From NCBI RefSeq assembly GCF_002953935.1, contig NZ_CP026514.1, forward strand, positions 4,206,238-4,270,237: a DNA stretch of 64,000 nucleotides, given 5' to 3'. The position numbers and the translations under genes are program-made. Each line of letters begins with the position of its first letter. The first letter of the stretch is position 1. This stretch comes from Arthrobacter sp. PGP41 (lineage in GTDB: Bacteria; Actinomycetota; Actinomycetes; Actinomycetales; Micrococcaceae). Shown here one piece after another: positions 34,819 through 44,559 of this stretch. The notes under the pieces were generated by a model that searched no databases, had not been told where the DNA came from, and saw nothing but the letters and a program-made list of their open reading frames with translations.

Positions 34819-36474
34819 TCAGACCGTCCGAAGCCTGTGGAGGAGCAGCGCCACGTGCAGTGACGTGCGGGATTCGGCATCCTCCAGGTCCAGGCCCAGG
34901 AGCTCCTCGAGCCGCGCCAGCCGGGCATACAGGGTGGGCCTACTGAGATAGCCGCTGCGTGCCATGGCTGCCTTGTTCCCGCCCGAGTCAAGGTACTGCG
35001 CCAGAAGGTCCAGGTGTCCTCCCTGGCCATGCGCTTCGGCCTGCAGCACTCCTTCCAGCTCGGATTCCACGAACTGCTGGACGCGCGGGTCATTCCGCAG
35101 GAGTGCCAGCAGCCCACGCAGGCGCACGTCCGTTGCCCGGTAGAAAGGTTTCCGGGCACCGCGCAGGGTGGCTGAGGTTTCCGCGACATGCGCTGCCTCA
35201 TCAATCCCGGCCGCTGCATCAAGCAGCGTTGAACGTGCCTGGCCCACGCCGATGTTCCACCCCGGTGAGACGCTGTCCGGCTGGCGGTCGAGGGCATTGG
35301 CCAGGCGGTGCAGCGTAGGGTCTTCCAACTGCTTCGCCGGCAAGGCAAGGATCATCCCCACCGACCCGGAATGGATGCTGGCTGTCAGGGCTGTGCCGGA
35401 AATGGACTTGAGGGCGCGGCCCAGCTGCTCAAGGAGAACCCGCTCCTCCTCCTGGCCGGCAAGCGGATCGCGGGAGGACGGCCCGCCGGCCCGCGATCCC
35501 GGCCCGGCAGGGGCGGCTGCCTGCGGGCCCACTCTGCGGAACACCACCGGCATGTACAACGGGGAACGTTTCAAACCCAGGGCTCCTGCCCGGGCCAGTG
35601 CCTCGGCTTCATCGAGGCCGCGCGGCTGGCGGAGCGTATTGAGCAGGCCCGCCTGGGCCTGCTGGCTAAGTTCCCGCCGGTCCCTTTCGGCGAGCCGGTT
35701 GATCGCCAGCGCCTGTGCCGCACGCTCGAGCACCATCCCCGCCAGGCCGTCGTCGTCCACTCCGAACGGAACTACCAGCCTTCCCCAAAGCTGCCGCTGC
35801 AGTCCCACCCGGGTCTGCAGCCAGTCCTCTGCTCCCGCGCGCGCCGTTCCGGCCGGCGAGGGGGTTGTGCGGGACCGCCGCTCCCAGTCCTCCAACAGCT
35901 CGGTTGCCGAGTGGCCCGGGGCTGAGAAGGCAAGGACCAGGTGGGACAGGTCCTCCAGGACCACCGGAGCGCCGATCAACTCAGCCGCCTTTTCCACTAC
36001 CAGCTCCGTCCCGGCATTTTCCAGGCTCAGGAGCGTGAACGCCTCGTGGACATCGCGCGCGTGTTCCACGCGTTCCAGCTGTTCGGCAACAATCATCCGG
36101 TGCACCACCTCCGTAACCTGGACGAAGCGGACCCGCCGCTGCACCACGGCAACCGGCAGGGTGGTCCCTTGCGCCGCCGCCCGCAGCGCGGCCAGGCTGC
36201 GGTCACGCTTGCCGGTGAGTTCGACGACGAGACCGGCGGCTCCCGCCTGTTCCAGCGACGCCACAAATGAGGCTGTCAGCCCGGGGTCCTTTTCCAATTC
36301 CAGGCCGGTAGTGAGGACCAGTTCCCCGCCGGCAAGCAGGCCGGAAATATCCAGCACTTCGCTGACGTGCACCCAGCGGACAGGCAGGTCCAAGCGGCTG
36401 GAACTGCCCAGGAGCTGGAGGGCGCCGTCCTGAAGCACAGGCAGCGCAAGGACGTCACGAACCGAGGGGAGCAT
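34819..36474 (-). CDS. PucR family transcriptional regulator
   Basis: A 551-residue regulator. The N-terminal PucR domain (about 10-150, beginning LPSVRDVLALPVLQDGALQL) senses purine- or pyrimidine-type metabolites. A middle GAF-like stretch follows, then a C-terminal helix-turn-helix (HTH_30 type: N-K-A-A-M-A-R-S-G-Y-L-S-R-P-T-L-Y-A-R-L). PucR-like proteins control purine, pyrimidine or beta-alanine use. It is divergent from the dehydrogenase gene, and a 6-3-6 palindrome touches its start, consistent with autoregulation and control of the divergent genes. Confidence 0.92.
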   Translation of the reverse strand: MLPSVRDVLALPVLQDGALQLLGSSSRLDLPVRWVHVSEVLDISGLLAGGELVLTTGLELEKDPGLTASFVASLEQAGAAGLVVELTGKRDRSLAALRAAAQGTTLPVAVVQRRVRFVQVTEVVHRMIVAEQLERVEHARDVHEAFTLLSLENAGTELVVEKAAELIGAPVVLEDLSHLVLAFSAPGHSATELLEDWERRSRTTPSPAGTARAGAEDWLQTRVGLQRQLWGRLVVPFGVDDDGLAGMVLERAAQALAINRLAERDRRELSQQAQAGLLNTLRQPRGLDEAEALARAGALGLKRSPLYMPVVFRRVGPQAAAPAGPGSRAGGPSSRDPLAGQEEERVLLEQLGRALKSISGTALTASIHSGSVGMILALPAKQLEDPTLHRLANALDRQPDSVSPGWNIGVGQARSTLLDAAAGIDEAAHVAETSATLRGARKPFYRATDVRLRGLLALLRNDPRVQQFVESELEGVLQAEAHGQGGHLDLLAQYLDSGGNKAAMARSGYLSRPTLYARLARLEELLGLDLEDAESRTSLHVALLLHRLRTV

Positions 36475-36488
36475 TTACAAAGTGTAAA
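36474..36488. promoter_or_regulatory. Palindrome in the pucR-mmsA divergent spacer
   Basis: TTTACA-AAG-TGTAAA, 6-3-6 inverted repeat starting at the PucR start codon. A TTACAC half-site follows about 18 bases on. Likely operator for the PucR-type regulator. Confidence 0.5.
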
Positions 36489-36579
36489 CGATCCTGTGAT
36501 TTGCCTTACACACCGTCCCTTCCGCCCGGCACCGGCTCCCTAAAGACTGGACGCATTGCACGCCCATCAAGGAGAAACT

Positions 36580-38067
36580 TTGAACACGATCGAGCACTGG
36601 ATCAACGGCAGCTACGTCCCGGTCGGGGACCGCACCGCTCCGGTCACCAATCCTGCCACCGGCAAGGTCACCGGACAGGTGGCGCTGGCCTCCAGCCAGG
36701 AATGCGATGCAGCCGTGGCCGCCGCCAAGGCCGCTTTCCCCGCCTGGCGGGACACGTCCCTTGCCCGCCGCACCCAGATCCTTTTCGCCTTCCGAGAGCT
36801 GCTCAATTCCCGGAAGGGCGAGCTTGCAGCCATCATCACCTCGGAGCACGGCAAAGTCCTGGATGACGCGCTGGGCGAAGTGACGCGCGGCCAGGAGGTC
36901 GTCGAGTTCGCCTGCGGCATCCCGCACCTGCTCAAGGGCAGCTACACGGAGAACGCCTCCACCAGCGTCGATGTCCATTCCATCCGCCAGGCGCTTGGTC
37001 CCGTCGCGGTCATCAGCCCCTTCAACTTCCCGGCCATGGTGCCTATGTGGTTCTTCCCGCTTGCCATCGCGGCCGGCAACACAGTGATCATCAAGCCCAG
37101 CGAAAAGGACCCCACGGCCGTCAACTGGATGGCGGAACTGTGGAAGGAAGCGGGGCTTCCAGCCGGCGTCTTCAACGTCCTGCACGGCGACAAAGTCGCC
37201 GTTGACGGCCTGCTGAACAACCCCGATGTAAAGGCCGTATCCTTCGTCGGCTCCACGCCGATCGCCAAGTACGTCTACCAGACCGCTACGGCCAACGGGA
37301 AGCGCGTCCAGGCCCTCGGCGGCGCGAAGAACCACATGATTGTCCTTCCTGACGCGGACCTTGACCTGGCTGCAGACGCCGCAATCAACGCGGGCTTTGG
37401 TTCCGCCGGAGAACGCTGCATGGCCATCTCCGCCCTCCTGGCCGTGGGCGACATCGCAGACGACCTCGTCGCCAAGATCGCCCAGCGCGCCGCGGCACTT
37501 CGCACCGGCGACGGACTGCGCGGCTGCGACATGGGCCCGCTCGTCACCGCCCAGCACCGCGACAAAGTGGCCGGCTACATCGACGCCGGCGAAGCATCCG
37601 GTGCCACTGTCGTCGTCGACGGCCGGAACATCGCCGCGGACGCCGAAGGCGACGGTTTCTTCGTGGGCCCCACCCTCTTCGACAACGTCACGCCGGACAT
37701 GTCCATCTACCAGGACGAGATCTTCGGCCCGGTCCTGTCCGTGGTCCGCATGGACACCTATGAGCAGGCGCTCAACCTGATCAATAGCAACCCCTACGGA
37801 AACGGCACGGCAATCTTCACCAACGACGGCGGGGCAGCCCGGCGCTTCGAGAATGAGGTGGAAGTGGGCATGGTGGGAATCAACGTCCCGGTTCCCGTTC
37901 CCATGGCCTACTACTCCTTCGGCGGCTGGAAGAATTCGCTGTTCGGCGACACCCACGCGCACGGCACGGAAGGCGTCGGGTTCTTCACCCGCGGCAAGGC
38001 GGTCACGTCCCGTTGGCTGGACCCCAGCCACGGCGGCATCAACCTCGGCTTCCCGCAGAACGCATAA
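36580..38067 (+). CDS. mmsA: CoA-acylating (methyl)malonate-semialdehyde dehydrogenase
   Basis: A 495-residue aldehyde dehydrogenase that oxidises malonate or methylmalonate semialdehyde to acetyl- or propionyl-CoA with NAD+ and CoA. The protein begins LNTIEHWINGSYVPVG; the nucleotide-binding segment is F-N-F-P-A-M-V-P, and the catalytic cysteine is Cys280 in G-E-R-C-M-A. The start is TTG at 36580, chosen because AAGGAG is seven bases upstream; no upstream ATG has a ribosome binding site. It is followed after 28 bases by the class III aminotransferase, fitting beta-alanine to malonate semialdehyde to acetyl-CoA. Confidence 0.94.
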   Translation: MNTIEHWINGSYVPVGDRTAPVTNPATGKVTGQVALASSQECDAAVAAAKAAFPAWRDTSLARRTQILFAFRELLNSRKGELAAIITSEHGKVLDDALGEVTRGQEVVEFACGIPHLLKGSYTENASTSVDVHSIRQALGPVAVISPFNFPAMVPMWFFPLAIAAGNTVIIKPSEKDPTAVNWMAELWKEAGLPAGVFNVLHGDKVAVDGLLNNPDVKAVSFVGSTPIAKYVYQTATANGKRVQALGGAKNHMIVLPDADLDLAADAAINAGFGSAGERCMAISALLAVGDIADDLVAKIAQRAAALRTGDGLRGCDMGPLVTAQHRDKVAGYIDAGEASGATVVVDGRNIAADAEGDGFFVGPTLFDNVTPDMSIYQDEIFGPVLSVVRMDTYEQALNLINSNPYGNGTAIFTNDGGAARRFENEVEVGMVGINVPVPVPMAYYSFGGWKNSLFGDTHAHGTEGVGFFTRGKAVTSRWLDPSHGGINLGFPQNA

Positions 38068-38095
38068 GCGCCAAGACTCCCGAGAGGAAACTGCA

Positions 38096-39466
38096 ATGAC
38101 CTCAACCATTGAGTCCGGTCCGCTGCCGGACATTGATCCTGCCATCTCCCGGCGTGCCTATGAACTGGACCGCAAGCACGTCTTCCATTCCTGGTCCGCC
38201 CAGGACCTGCTGGATCCCATGGTTATTTCAGCTGCCGAGGGATCCCATGTCTGGGACGGCGACGGGAACAAATACCTGGACTTCTCCTCCCAGCTGGTGA
38301 ACACCAACATCGGCCACCAGCACCCCGCGGTGGTATCCGCGATCGCGGCGCAGGCCACCAAGCTGTGCACGATTGCGCCCAGCTATGCCAACGACGCCCG
38401 CTCCGAAGCGGCCCGCCTGATCGCCGAGCGGACGCCCGGGGAACTGGACAAGGTGTTCTTCACCAACGGCGGCGCCGATGCCAACGAACACGCCGTGCGG
38501 ATGGCCAGACTGCACACCAGGCGCCACAAAGTGCTCTCGGCCTATCGCTCCTACCATGGCGGCACCCAATTGGCAGTCAACCTCACCGGCGACCCCCGGC
38601 GCTGGCCCAGCGACAACGGCAGCACCGGAACGGTCCACTTCTTCCCGCCTTACCTGTACCGTTCGGCCTTCCACGCCACGACGCAGGAAGAGGAAAGCCA
38701 ACGTGCCCTCGCCCACCTCGAACAGCTGATCAGCATGGAGGGCCCGTCCACCATCGCAGCGCTCATCCTGGAGTCCATTCCCGGAACTGCAGGCATCTAC
38801 ATGCCTCCGCCGGGCTACTTCGAGGGCGTCCGTGAGCTCTGCACCCGGTTCGGTATCGTCCTAATCGCAGACGAAGTCATGGCAGGCTTCGGCCGAACGG
38901 GCAAGTGGTTCGCAGTAGAGCACTTCGACGTGGTGCCTGACCTGCTCACCTTCGCCAAGGGCGTCAATTCCGGCTATGTCCCCCTGGGCGGGGTGGCCAT
39001 CAGCCCGGAGATCGCCGCCACATTCGGGCAGCGGACCTATCCCGGCGGCCTGACCTATTCCGGCCATCCACTGGCTACGGCAGCAGCGGTGGCCACCATT
39101 AACGCCATGGAGGACGAGCGTATAGTCCAGCACGCGGCCACCTTGGGTAAGACGGTGATCGGTCCAGCACTCAGCGCCTTTGCGGAGCGGCACAGGTCTG
39201 TCGGCGACGTCAGGGGCGTCGGCGTGTTCTGGGCCATCGAGCTTGTCCGCAACCGGGAATCCCGGGAACCGCTGGCACCATACGGCGGGTCCAGCCCGGA
39301 AATGAACCAGCTTGTCGCCGCGTGCAAGTCCCGGGGCCTGCTGCCGTTCGCCAACTTCAACCGCATCCATGTGGTTCCGCCCTGCAACACGAGCGTGGCG
39401 GATACGAAGGCCGGCCTGGCCATCCTGGACGAGGTGCTGGAGATCGCTGACGGTTTCGCAGCCTGA
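38096..39466 (+). CDS. Class III aminotransferase (beta-alanine/omega-amino acid type)
   Basis: A 456-residue PLP-dependent aminotransferase. The PLP-binding lysine is Lys288 in F-A-K-G-V-N-S-G, with the preceding D-E-V-M-A-G-F-G-R-T-G-K-W loop binding cofactor. It transfers the amino group of an omega-amino acid to pyruvate or 2-oxoglutarate. Start ATG at 38096 with GAGAGGAAA upstream. Coupled behind the semialdehyde dehydrogenase, the pair converts beta-alanine to acetyl-CoA. A specificity for beta-alanine is inferred from the neighbour, not shown by the sequence. Confidence 0.92.
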   Translation: MTSTIESGPLPDIDPAISRRAYELDRKHVFHSWSAQDLLDPMVISAAEGSHVWDGDGNKYLDFSSQLVNTNIGHQHPAVVSAIAAQATKLCTIAPSYANDARSEAARLIAERTPGELDKVFFTNGGADANEHAVRMARLHTRRHKVLSAYRSYHGGTQLAVNLTGDPRRWPSDNGSTGTVHFFPPYLYRSAFHATTQEEESQRALAHLEQLISMEGPSTIAALILESIPGTAGIYMPPPGYFEGVRELCTRFGIVLIADEVMAGFGRTGKWFAVEHFDVVPDLLTFAKGVNSGYVPLGGVAISPEIAATFGQRTYPGGLTYSGHPLATAAAVATINAMEDERIVQHAATLGKTVIGPALSAFAERHRSVGDVRGVGVFWAIELVRNRESREPLAPYGGSSPEMNQLVAACKSRGLLPFANFNRIHVVPPCNTSVADTKAGLAILDEVLEIADGFAA

Positions 39467-39471
39467 CGACG

Positions 39472-39524
39472 CTCACCGCCGCCGGCGGCGGGTTCTTGCC
39501 CCCGCGTCACCCGGCGGCGGTGAG
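39472..39524. terminator. Shared hairpin at the convergent aminotransferase/PBP ends
   Basis: Perfect 14-base inverted repeat CTCACCGCCGCCGG / CCGGCGGCGGTGAG across the junction. The right arm lies inside the last codons of the PBP gene. There is no U-run, so termination may depend on stem strength alone. Confidence 0.6.
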
Positions 39525-41495
39525 GAACTCCTTCAGCAGCGGCCCGGAGGTGGTCGCGCCCAGTCCGCCGTCCTCCACGAAGACGGCCACGGCAAGGTCT
39601 CCGTGGACAGCCACGATCCACGCGTGCGTCTTCGGGGGACTCTCCTTACCGAACTCCGCCGTGCCGGTCTTGGCCCCTACCGGAGCGCCCGGAACGCTTG
39701 AAAGGAAGCCGGCATGCCCCGAGGTGACCACGGCGCGCATCATTTCCGCCAGGGAGGCAGCCTCCGCTGCCGTGATGGGCTCGGCTGAAGCCGTCACCGG
39801 AGCCTCAGCCGTTGCTGTGGCCGAGGGCTGGGCGGCCGGTGCCGTGGAACCGCTCGTTGTCCCGGCGGCTGCAGCGCCGCCGCCGGGATTCATCACCAGC
39901 TGCGGCGAGACGGGCGCACCCTTGGCCACGGAACCGGCCATCATGGCTGCTGCCAGGGGCGAGAGCAGCACCTTGCCCTGGCCGATCATGGAGGCGGCAT
40001 GCTCCGTCCCTGTCGCCTCCCCGGGAACGGATCCCAGGAACGCCTCCGCCCCCAGTGAAGGTGCCTCGACGGCGATTCCCATGGCCAGGGCGGCGGCTTC
40101 CAGTTGCCCCTGCGACACAGTGTTCCTGGCGGCGATGAACGCCGTGTTGCAGGAGTGCGCAAAGGCGTCGCGCAGGCTGACGGAGCCGAGGGAGCCCTCC
40201 GGGTAGCCTTCGGCGTTCTTGAACGTCCGCCCGTCCACTGTCAGCGTGGGCGTGCATTCGACCTTGGAGTCAGGAGTCAATCCGTTGCGGAACATCGCCA
40301 GGGAATCCACCATTTTGAAGATCGATCCCGGCGCGTACTGGCCCAGCATGGCGGTGTTGTAGCCGTTGCTGCCCGGACCCGACGCCACGGCCAGGACTGC
40401 GCCGCTGGAAGGGCGCAGCGCCACGATGGCGGAGGCCGGAGCGACGCCTTGCAAGGTGCTTTCGGCCAACGACTGCAGCCTCGGATCGATGGTTGTCTTC
40501 AGCGGCGTTCCCGGCGTGGGAGCCACTTCGAAGAGGACCCGCCGGGGGTCCGTTGCCGCCGACTGGATCTGTTCGCGGGTCAGGTCCGCGCGCTGGGCGC
40601 GGATCACGACGGCGTCCGTCCCCCTGAGCTGTTCGTCGTACTGCTGCTGCAGCCCGCCGATGCCTGTCACGTCCCCCGCGGTCAGGGCGCCTTCGGAGGC
40701 TTCAATCTGCTCTGCCGTGGCCTCGCCGACGGTGCCGAGGACGGCGCGGGCGAAGGTCCGGCTGGGCGCCAGCGGCACCGAGGCGGGAATGGCACGGGCA
40801 CCGGGAATGGCAGCGATCTGCTCATTGGTGATGGTCCGGCCCTCTTCCCGCAGGGTGATCGCGGAAACGAAGGCTTCGGCGCCGGAGGCCTGCACCTGCT
40901 GGACGTAACCGGCCGGGTCAACGCCGACGAGGGCGGCGAGCCTGGCGGCAGAGCCTGCGGGGTCGGCACCCACCAGCTGGGGCTTATCGATACCGACGTT
41001 CACCACCGGCCGGTACGTGACCAGCGGGACATCACCGGCTCCGAGGATGTCCGCGCGCTGCGGGGACTGGGAGCCTTTGGACAGGATCTCGCTGTCGGCA
41101 AGGCCGGGCGCCAGCGTGGCGGGGTCCCAGACCGCAAGCCACTTGTCCCCGGACTTCCGGAACTTTGCCGGAACCGTGTACTTCCACTCCGCCTCGCCGA
41201 ATGTCCAGGTGTAGTTCAGGGGCGCGGAGGCATTGTCCCCGTCAAGGGTTACGTCGCCCGCTTCAACCGCCGGCTTCAGGGGGTCGAGTGCAGCAAAGAC
41301 GTTTCGCAGCTGGTCATTGGCGGCTGCGGCGTCCTTGCCCTCGAAGGCCACCGGCCCCACGTCCAGGGACGATACGGCTGTGGCGAACTGCCTGGCTGCC
41401 GCTTCGGCCCCGCTCCTGCCGTCGTCACAGGCCACCAGCGACGTTCCCAGGATCAGCACGGCGGCGGCCATAGAAAGTTTTGTTGTTTTCCCCAT
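39507..41495 (-). CDS. Lipoprotein class B penicillin-binding protein
   Basis: A 662-residue transpeptidase that cross-links peptidoglycan outside the membrane. The N-terminus is a lipoprotein signal with L-V-A-C. An NTF2-like (MecA_N-type) domain (about 30-150) and a dimerisation domain precede the transpeptidase core. Active-site motifs are S-I-F-K (Ser391), S-C-N (Ser448-Asn450) and K-T-G-T (Lys609). Attachment as a lipoprotein rather than through a helix, and the NTF2-like domain, resemble MecA/PBP3-like enzymes of low beta-lactam affinity. The middle of the core contains an Ala/Thr/Gly-rich insert (about 540-585). Confidence 0.94.
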   Translation of the reverse strand: MGKTTKLSMAAAVLILGTSLVACDDGRSGAEAAARQFATAVSSLDVGPVAFEGKDAAAANDQLRNVFAALDPLKPAVEAGDVTLDGDNASAPLNYTWTFGEAEWKYTVPAKFRKSGDKWLAVWDPATLAPGLADSEILSKGSQSPQRADILGAGDVPLVTYRPVVNVGIDKPQLVGADPAGSAARLAALVGVDPAGYVQQVQASGAEAFVSAITLREEGRTITNEQIAAIPGARAIPASVPLAPSRTFARAVLGTVGEATAEQIEASEGALTAGDVTGIGGLQQQYDEQLRGTDAVVIRAQRADLTREQIQSAATDPRRVLFEVAPTPGTPLKTTIDPRLQSLAESTLQGVAPASAIVALRPSSGAVLAVASGPGSNGYNTAMLGQYAPGSIFKMVDSLAMFRNGLTPDSKVECTPTLTVDGRTFKNAEGYPEGSLGSVSLRDAFAHSCNTAFIAARNTVSQGQLEAAALAMGIAVEAPSLGAEAFLGSVPGEATGTEHAASMIGQGKVLLSPLAAAMMAGSVAKGAPVSPQLVMNPGGGAAAAGTTSGSTAPAAQPSATATAEAPVTASAEPITAAEAASLAEMMRAVVTSGHAGFLSSVPGAPVGAKTGTAEFGKESPPKTHAWIVAVHGDLAVAVFVEDGGLGATTSGPLLKEFLTAAG

Positions 41496-41565
41496 CCGGT
41501 TATTATCACCCGTTGCGCCCAGTGCAATTGGCCATTCAGGGGCCCTTCGCAGGCGGCCCGCTTTC

Positions 41566-43014
41566 CTAGGGCGTGTTCAGGCCCAGCGCGGGAACGGGCA
41601 GTTGGAACATGTCCTTTAGCGCATGCGTTGCCGCGTGGAGGCCGGGCATGCCCGTAACCCCCGGGCCGGGCGGCGTGGAGGAGGAACAGAGGTAGACGCC
41701 CCGCAGCGGGGTGCGCCACGGGTGCCGCGACACCACCGGCCGCTGGACCAGGCCGCGGAGGTCCATGGTCCCGGCACTGAAGTCCCCGCCGATGTAGTTC
41801 CGGTTGTACTCTGCCAGCTGCGCCGCGGTAACCACGTTCGTGTCCAGCACCAGGTCCCGGAAGCCCGGGGCAAACCGTTCCAGCTGGGCGGTGATCGCCG
41901 CAGCCATGTCCTTGGTTGAGCCGGCAGGTACATGGCAGTAGGTCCACAGCGTGTGGCGCCCGGCGGGAGCCCGGCCGGGATCGAAGCGTGAAGGCTGGGC
42001 CACCAGCACATACGGCCGCTCGGGGTGGCGGCCCGCGCTGACTTCGTTTTCCGCATGCGCGAGTTCGGCCCTGGTGCCGCCCACGTGGACTGTTCCGGCC
42101 TCTGCCAGTTCCGCAGCTGTCCACGGCACGGGGCCGGAAAGAATGAAGTCCACCTTGCATGAGCCGTTCCCGTAGCGGAAGGACTCCAGGGCTTTGCGGT
42201 AACGGTGGGGAAGGGAATTCCCGGCCATGTCCGCCAGTCCCCGCGGCGCTACGTCAAGCAGGGTGGCCCGGGCGGCCGGGAGGTCCTGCAGCCGGTTTAT
42301 CGGGGCGTTCGTGTGGAGGACCCCGCCGTGCGCCCTGATGTCCTCCGCCAGGGCGGCGGCAATGGCGGCGGAACCACCCAGGGGAATGGGCCACCCTTCA
42401 GCGTGGCCCAGCGCCCCCAGCATCAGTCCCGCCCCGGACGCGGCCAGTGACGGCAGGTGGGACACGGCGTGGGCAGCGACGCCGCTGAGGAGGGCGGGGG
42501 CAAGTTCTTCACGGAACCGGGTGTTCCACAGTCCCGAGCCCTGTTCCAGGGTCCGCAGGCCGAAGATGCCCGCAGCGACGGGATTCCGGGGGACACGGAA
42601 GAGCTGGTTCTGCGTGAAGTCCATGACGTCGTCAATGGCGCGGACCAGAGGTCCCATGAGGCGCCGGTAGGCGGCCCCGTCCCGCCCGAGTCCCGCTGCC
42701 GTCCGGTCAAGCGACCGGTAGGCAAGGGCGGACCGGCCGCCGTCCAGGGGAGAGCCGTAGGACAGCGCGGGAGTCGCGAGTTGCACCCGCCGGGACAGCT
42801 CGAAGGCGCGGAAGAAAGGCGATGCCAGGGCCATGGGATGGACGGCAGAGCAGACATCGTGGAAGTGTCCCGGCTGCATGAGTTCCGCAGTGCGCGTCCC
42901 GCCGCCGATTGCAGCCGCAGCCTCGAAAACCTCTACCGAGAGCCCTGCCCGTGCCATCACCGCTGCGGCTGCCAGCCCGTTGGGTCCGGAGCCCACTACC
43001 GCAACGTCAGGCAT
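41566..43014 (-). CDS. FAD-dependent oxidoreductase, phytoene-desaturase-like
   Basis: A 482-residue flavoprotein. The dinucleotide fold begins D-V-A-V-V-G-S-G-P-N-G-L-A-A-A, followed by the acidic residue of the second strand (V-E-V-F-E-A) and the G-G-G-T-R-T segment. The C-terminal FAD motif G-V-T-G-M-P-G-L-H-A-A-T is present. The overall layout matches the CrtI/all-trans-retinol dehydrogenase group, but no carotenoid genes are adjacent, so the substrate is unknown. It overlaps the upstream mannosyltransferase gene by eight bases. Confidence 0.9.
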   Translation of the reverse strand: MPDVAVVGSGPNGLAAAAVMARAGLSVEVFEAAAAIGGGTRTAELMQPGHFHDVCSAVHPMALASPFFRAFELSRRVQLATPALSYGSPLDGGRSALAYRSLDRTAAGLGRDGAAYRRLMGPLVRAIDDVMDFTQNQLFRVPRNPVAAGIFGLRTLEQGSGLWNTRFREELAPALLSGVAAHAVSHLPSLAASGAGLMLGALGHAEGWPIPLGGSAAIAAALAEDIRAHGGVLHTNAPINRLQDLPAARATLLDVAPRGLADMAGNSLPHRYRKALESFRYGNGSCKVDFILSGPVPWTAAELAEAGTVHVGGTRAELAHAENEVSAGRHPERPYVLVAQPSRFDPGRAPAGRHTLWTYCHVPAGSTKDMAAAITAQLERFAPGFRDLVLDTNVVTAAQLAEYNRNYIGGDFSAGTMDLRGLVQRPVVSRHPWRTPLRGVYLCSSSTPPGPGVTGMPGLHAATHALKDMFQLPVPALGLNTP

Positions 43015-44473
43015 CGGACGCGGCCTTCCGCCGGACGCCCCGGTCCGCCGCCTTCCGCAGGTTCAGGCGGAACCGGTCCGGGGCGCCGGTGAAGGGTCCG
43101 CCGTGGGGATCGTCCAGGTGGTGCCGCCGGATGGGATCGTAGGTGGGGTCGTAGATGTCCCACGTCACCCGTGCAATCAGGTAGGCAACGGCCACCATGT
43201 GCGCCGCCACGGCCAGGACGTAGTAGGGCATATCCAGGTTGTGCTGGGAGGAACCTGCGCTGGTCACCTGTCCAAGGTACATCCACACCGCGGCCCAATG
43301 CAGGCCTTCGACGCCCTGCCAGACCAGGAAGTCCCGCCACCGCGGCCTGGCCAGCGCGAGCAGCGGGATCAGCCAGACAACATACTGCGGTGAGTAGACC
43401 TTGTTGGTGAGGATGAATGCCGCCACGGCCAGGAAGGCCAGTTGGGCCAGGCGCGGGCGGCGCGGCGCTGTGAAGGCGATCAGTGCGATCAGGACGCAGG
43501 CCGCGGCAAAAAAGCCGAGCGACAGCAGGTTCACCGCGTCGGCGCCCAGTTCCTGCCCCCTCAACCTGTTGAGCAGCAGATTGTAGGCAAACCACGGTGA
43601 GCCGTACCCGGCGCCGCGGTCGGTTGAGAACTGGAAGAAGTATGCCCACCCGGAGGGATTTGCGACGGCGAACGGCAGGTTGACTGCCAACCACGCGGCC
43701 CCCGCGGCGCCCGCCGTCTTCAACAGGGGCCGGAAGCGGCCGGTCCGCACGGCGAGCAGGAGCATGGCGCCCAGGATGAGCAGCGGATACAGTTTCACTG
43801 CCGTGGCCAACCCGATGAAGACTCCCGCAAGAACCAGCCGTTCCCGCGAGAAAAAATACATCCCCACCGCGAGCAGGGCCACCGCCCAAAGATCCCAGTT
43901 AATGGTGCCGGCCAGGACGATGCCCGGGGCCAGCGCCACCATGGCTGCGTCCCAAGGGCGACGGCTGGTCATCCGGGCCGTAGCCAGGACGGCAACCACC
44001 GTGACGGCGGCCAGAAGCGCAGCATTGATATCGAAATAGGCGAGCATCCGGGCGTCCGCCACTCCGGTCCCGGGAACCAGCCATGCCGTTACCCCCGCGA
44101 TCATGGCGGTAAGGACCGGGTACTCAAACAGGCTTCCGCTGCCCGCGATGGGAAACTGTCCGTCCGCGAGCCCGCGGTTCCGGAAGAGTTCCGGGAAGTC
44201 TGAGTAGCAGGTGGCGTAAAACTGGGTGGGGGATTCCCATCCGTTGGCGCGGCAGTAGCCCTTGAGCAGGATGCCCGCGAGTGCCGCCAGCACGGTCAGC
44301 AGGATCAGTACACGTTCCACAGTGAAGACGCCGGGGGAGACGATTCCTGGAGATGCCCTGGATCCCAGGGGGCCGCCCACAACTTCAGTGAAGTTCCTCA
44401 GCAGGACATCGCTCCGGCTGGGAACCACCAGGTGCAACCTTCCTTGGTGCTCCGGCGGCTGGGACTCCTGCAT
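43007..44473 (-). CDS. GT87-like polyprenyl-phosphate mannosyltransferase (DUF2029)
   Basis: A 488-residue membrane protein with about ten to twelve helices and a conserved D-F-P-E-L loop after the first helix. It is of the GT-C type that uses decaprenyl-phosphate mannose for lipomannan or related glycans in actinobacteria. The soluble C-terminal tail (about 435-488) is basic and cytoplasmic. It is cotranscribed with the overlapping FAD oxidoreductase and lies 86 bases downstream of the small ORF at 44560-44697. Enzyme class is well supported; substrate is inferred. Confidence 0.88.
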   Translation of the reverse strand: MQESQPPEHQGRLHLVVPSRSDVLLRNFTEVVGGPLGSRASPGIVSPGVFTVERVLILLTVLAALAGILLKGYCRANGWESPTQFYATCYSDFPELFRNRGLADGQFPIAGSGSLFEYPVLTAMIAGVTAWLVPGTGVADARMLAYFDINAALLAAVTVVAVLATARMTSRRPWDAAMVALAPGIVLAGTINWDLWAVALLAVGMYFFSRERLVLAGVFIGLATAVKLYPLLILGAMLLLAVRTGRFRPLLKTAGAAGAAWLAVNLPFAVANPSGWAYFFQFSTDRGAGYGSPWFAYNLLLNRLRGQELGADAVNLLSLGFFAAACVLIALIAFTAPRRPRLAQLAFLAVAAFILTNKVYSPQYVVWLIPLLALARPRWRDFLVWQGVEGLHWAAVWMYLGQVTSAGSSQHNLDMPYYVLAVAAHMVAVAYLIARVTWDIYDPTYDPIRRHHLDDPHGGPFTGAPDRFRLNLRKAADRGVRRKAASDA

Positions 44474-44559
44474 GGCTTGAGCTTACCGCCGCACCGGGCA
44501 GGTACAGGGCGGGCACGCTTCCCGCGGACGGGCCGTGGTCCACGTGCCTGCCGTCCCGC

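Noticed and set aside
36475..38145. Long minus-strand open frame opposite the semialdehyde dehydrogenase
   Set aside because: Mirror of a GC-rich gene; the plus strand encodes an intact family member with its catalytic cysteine.
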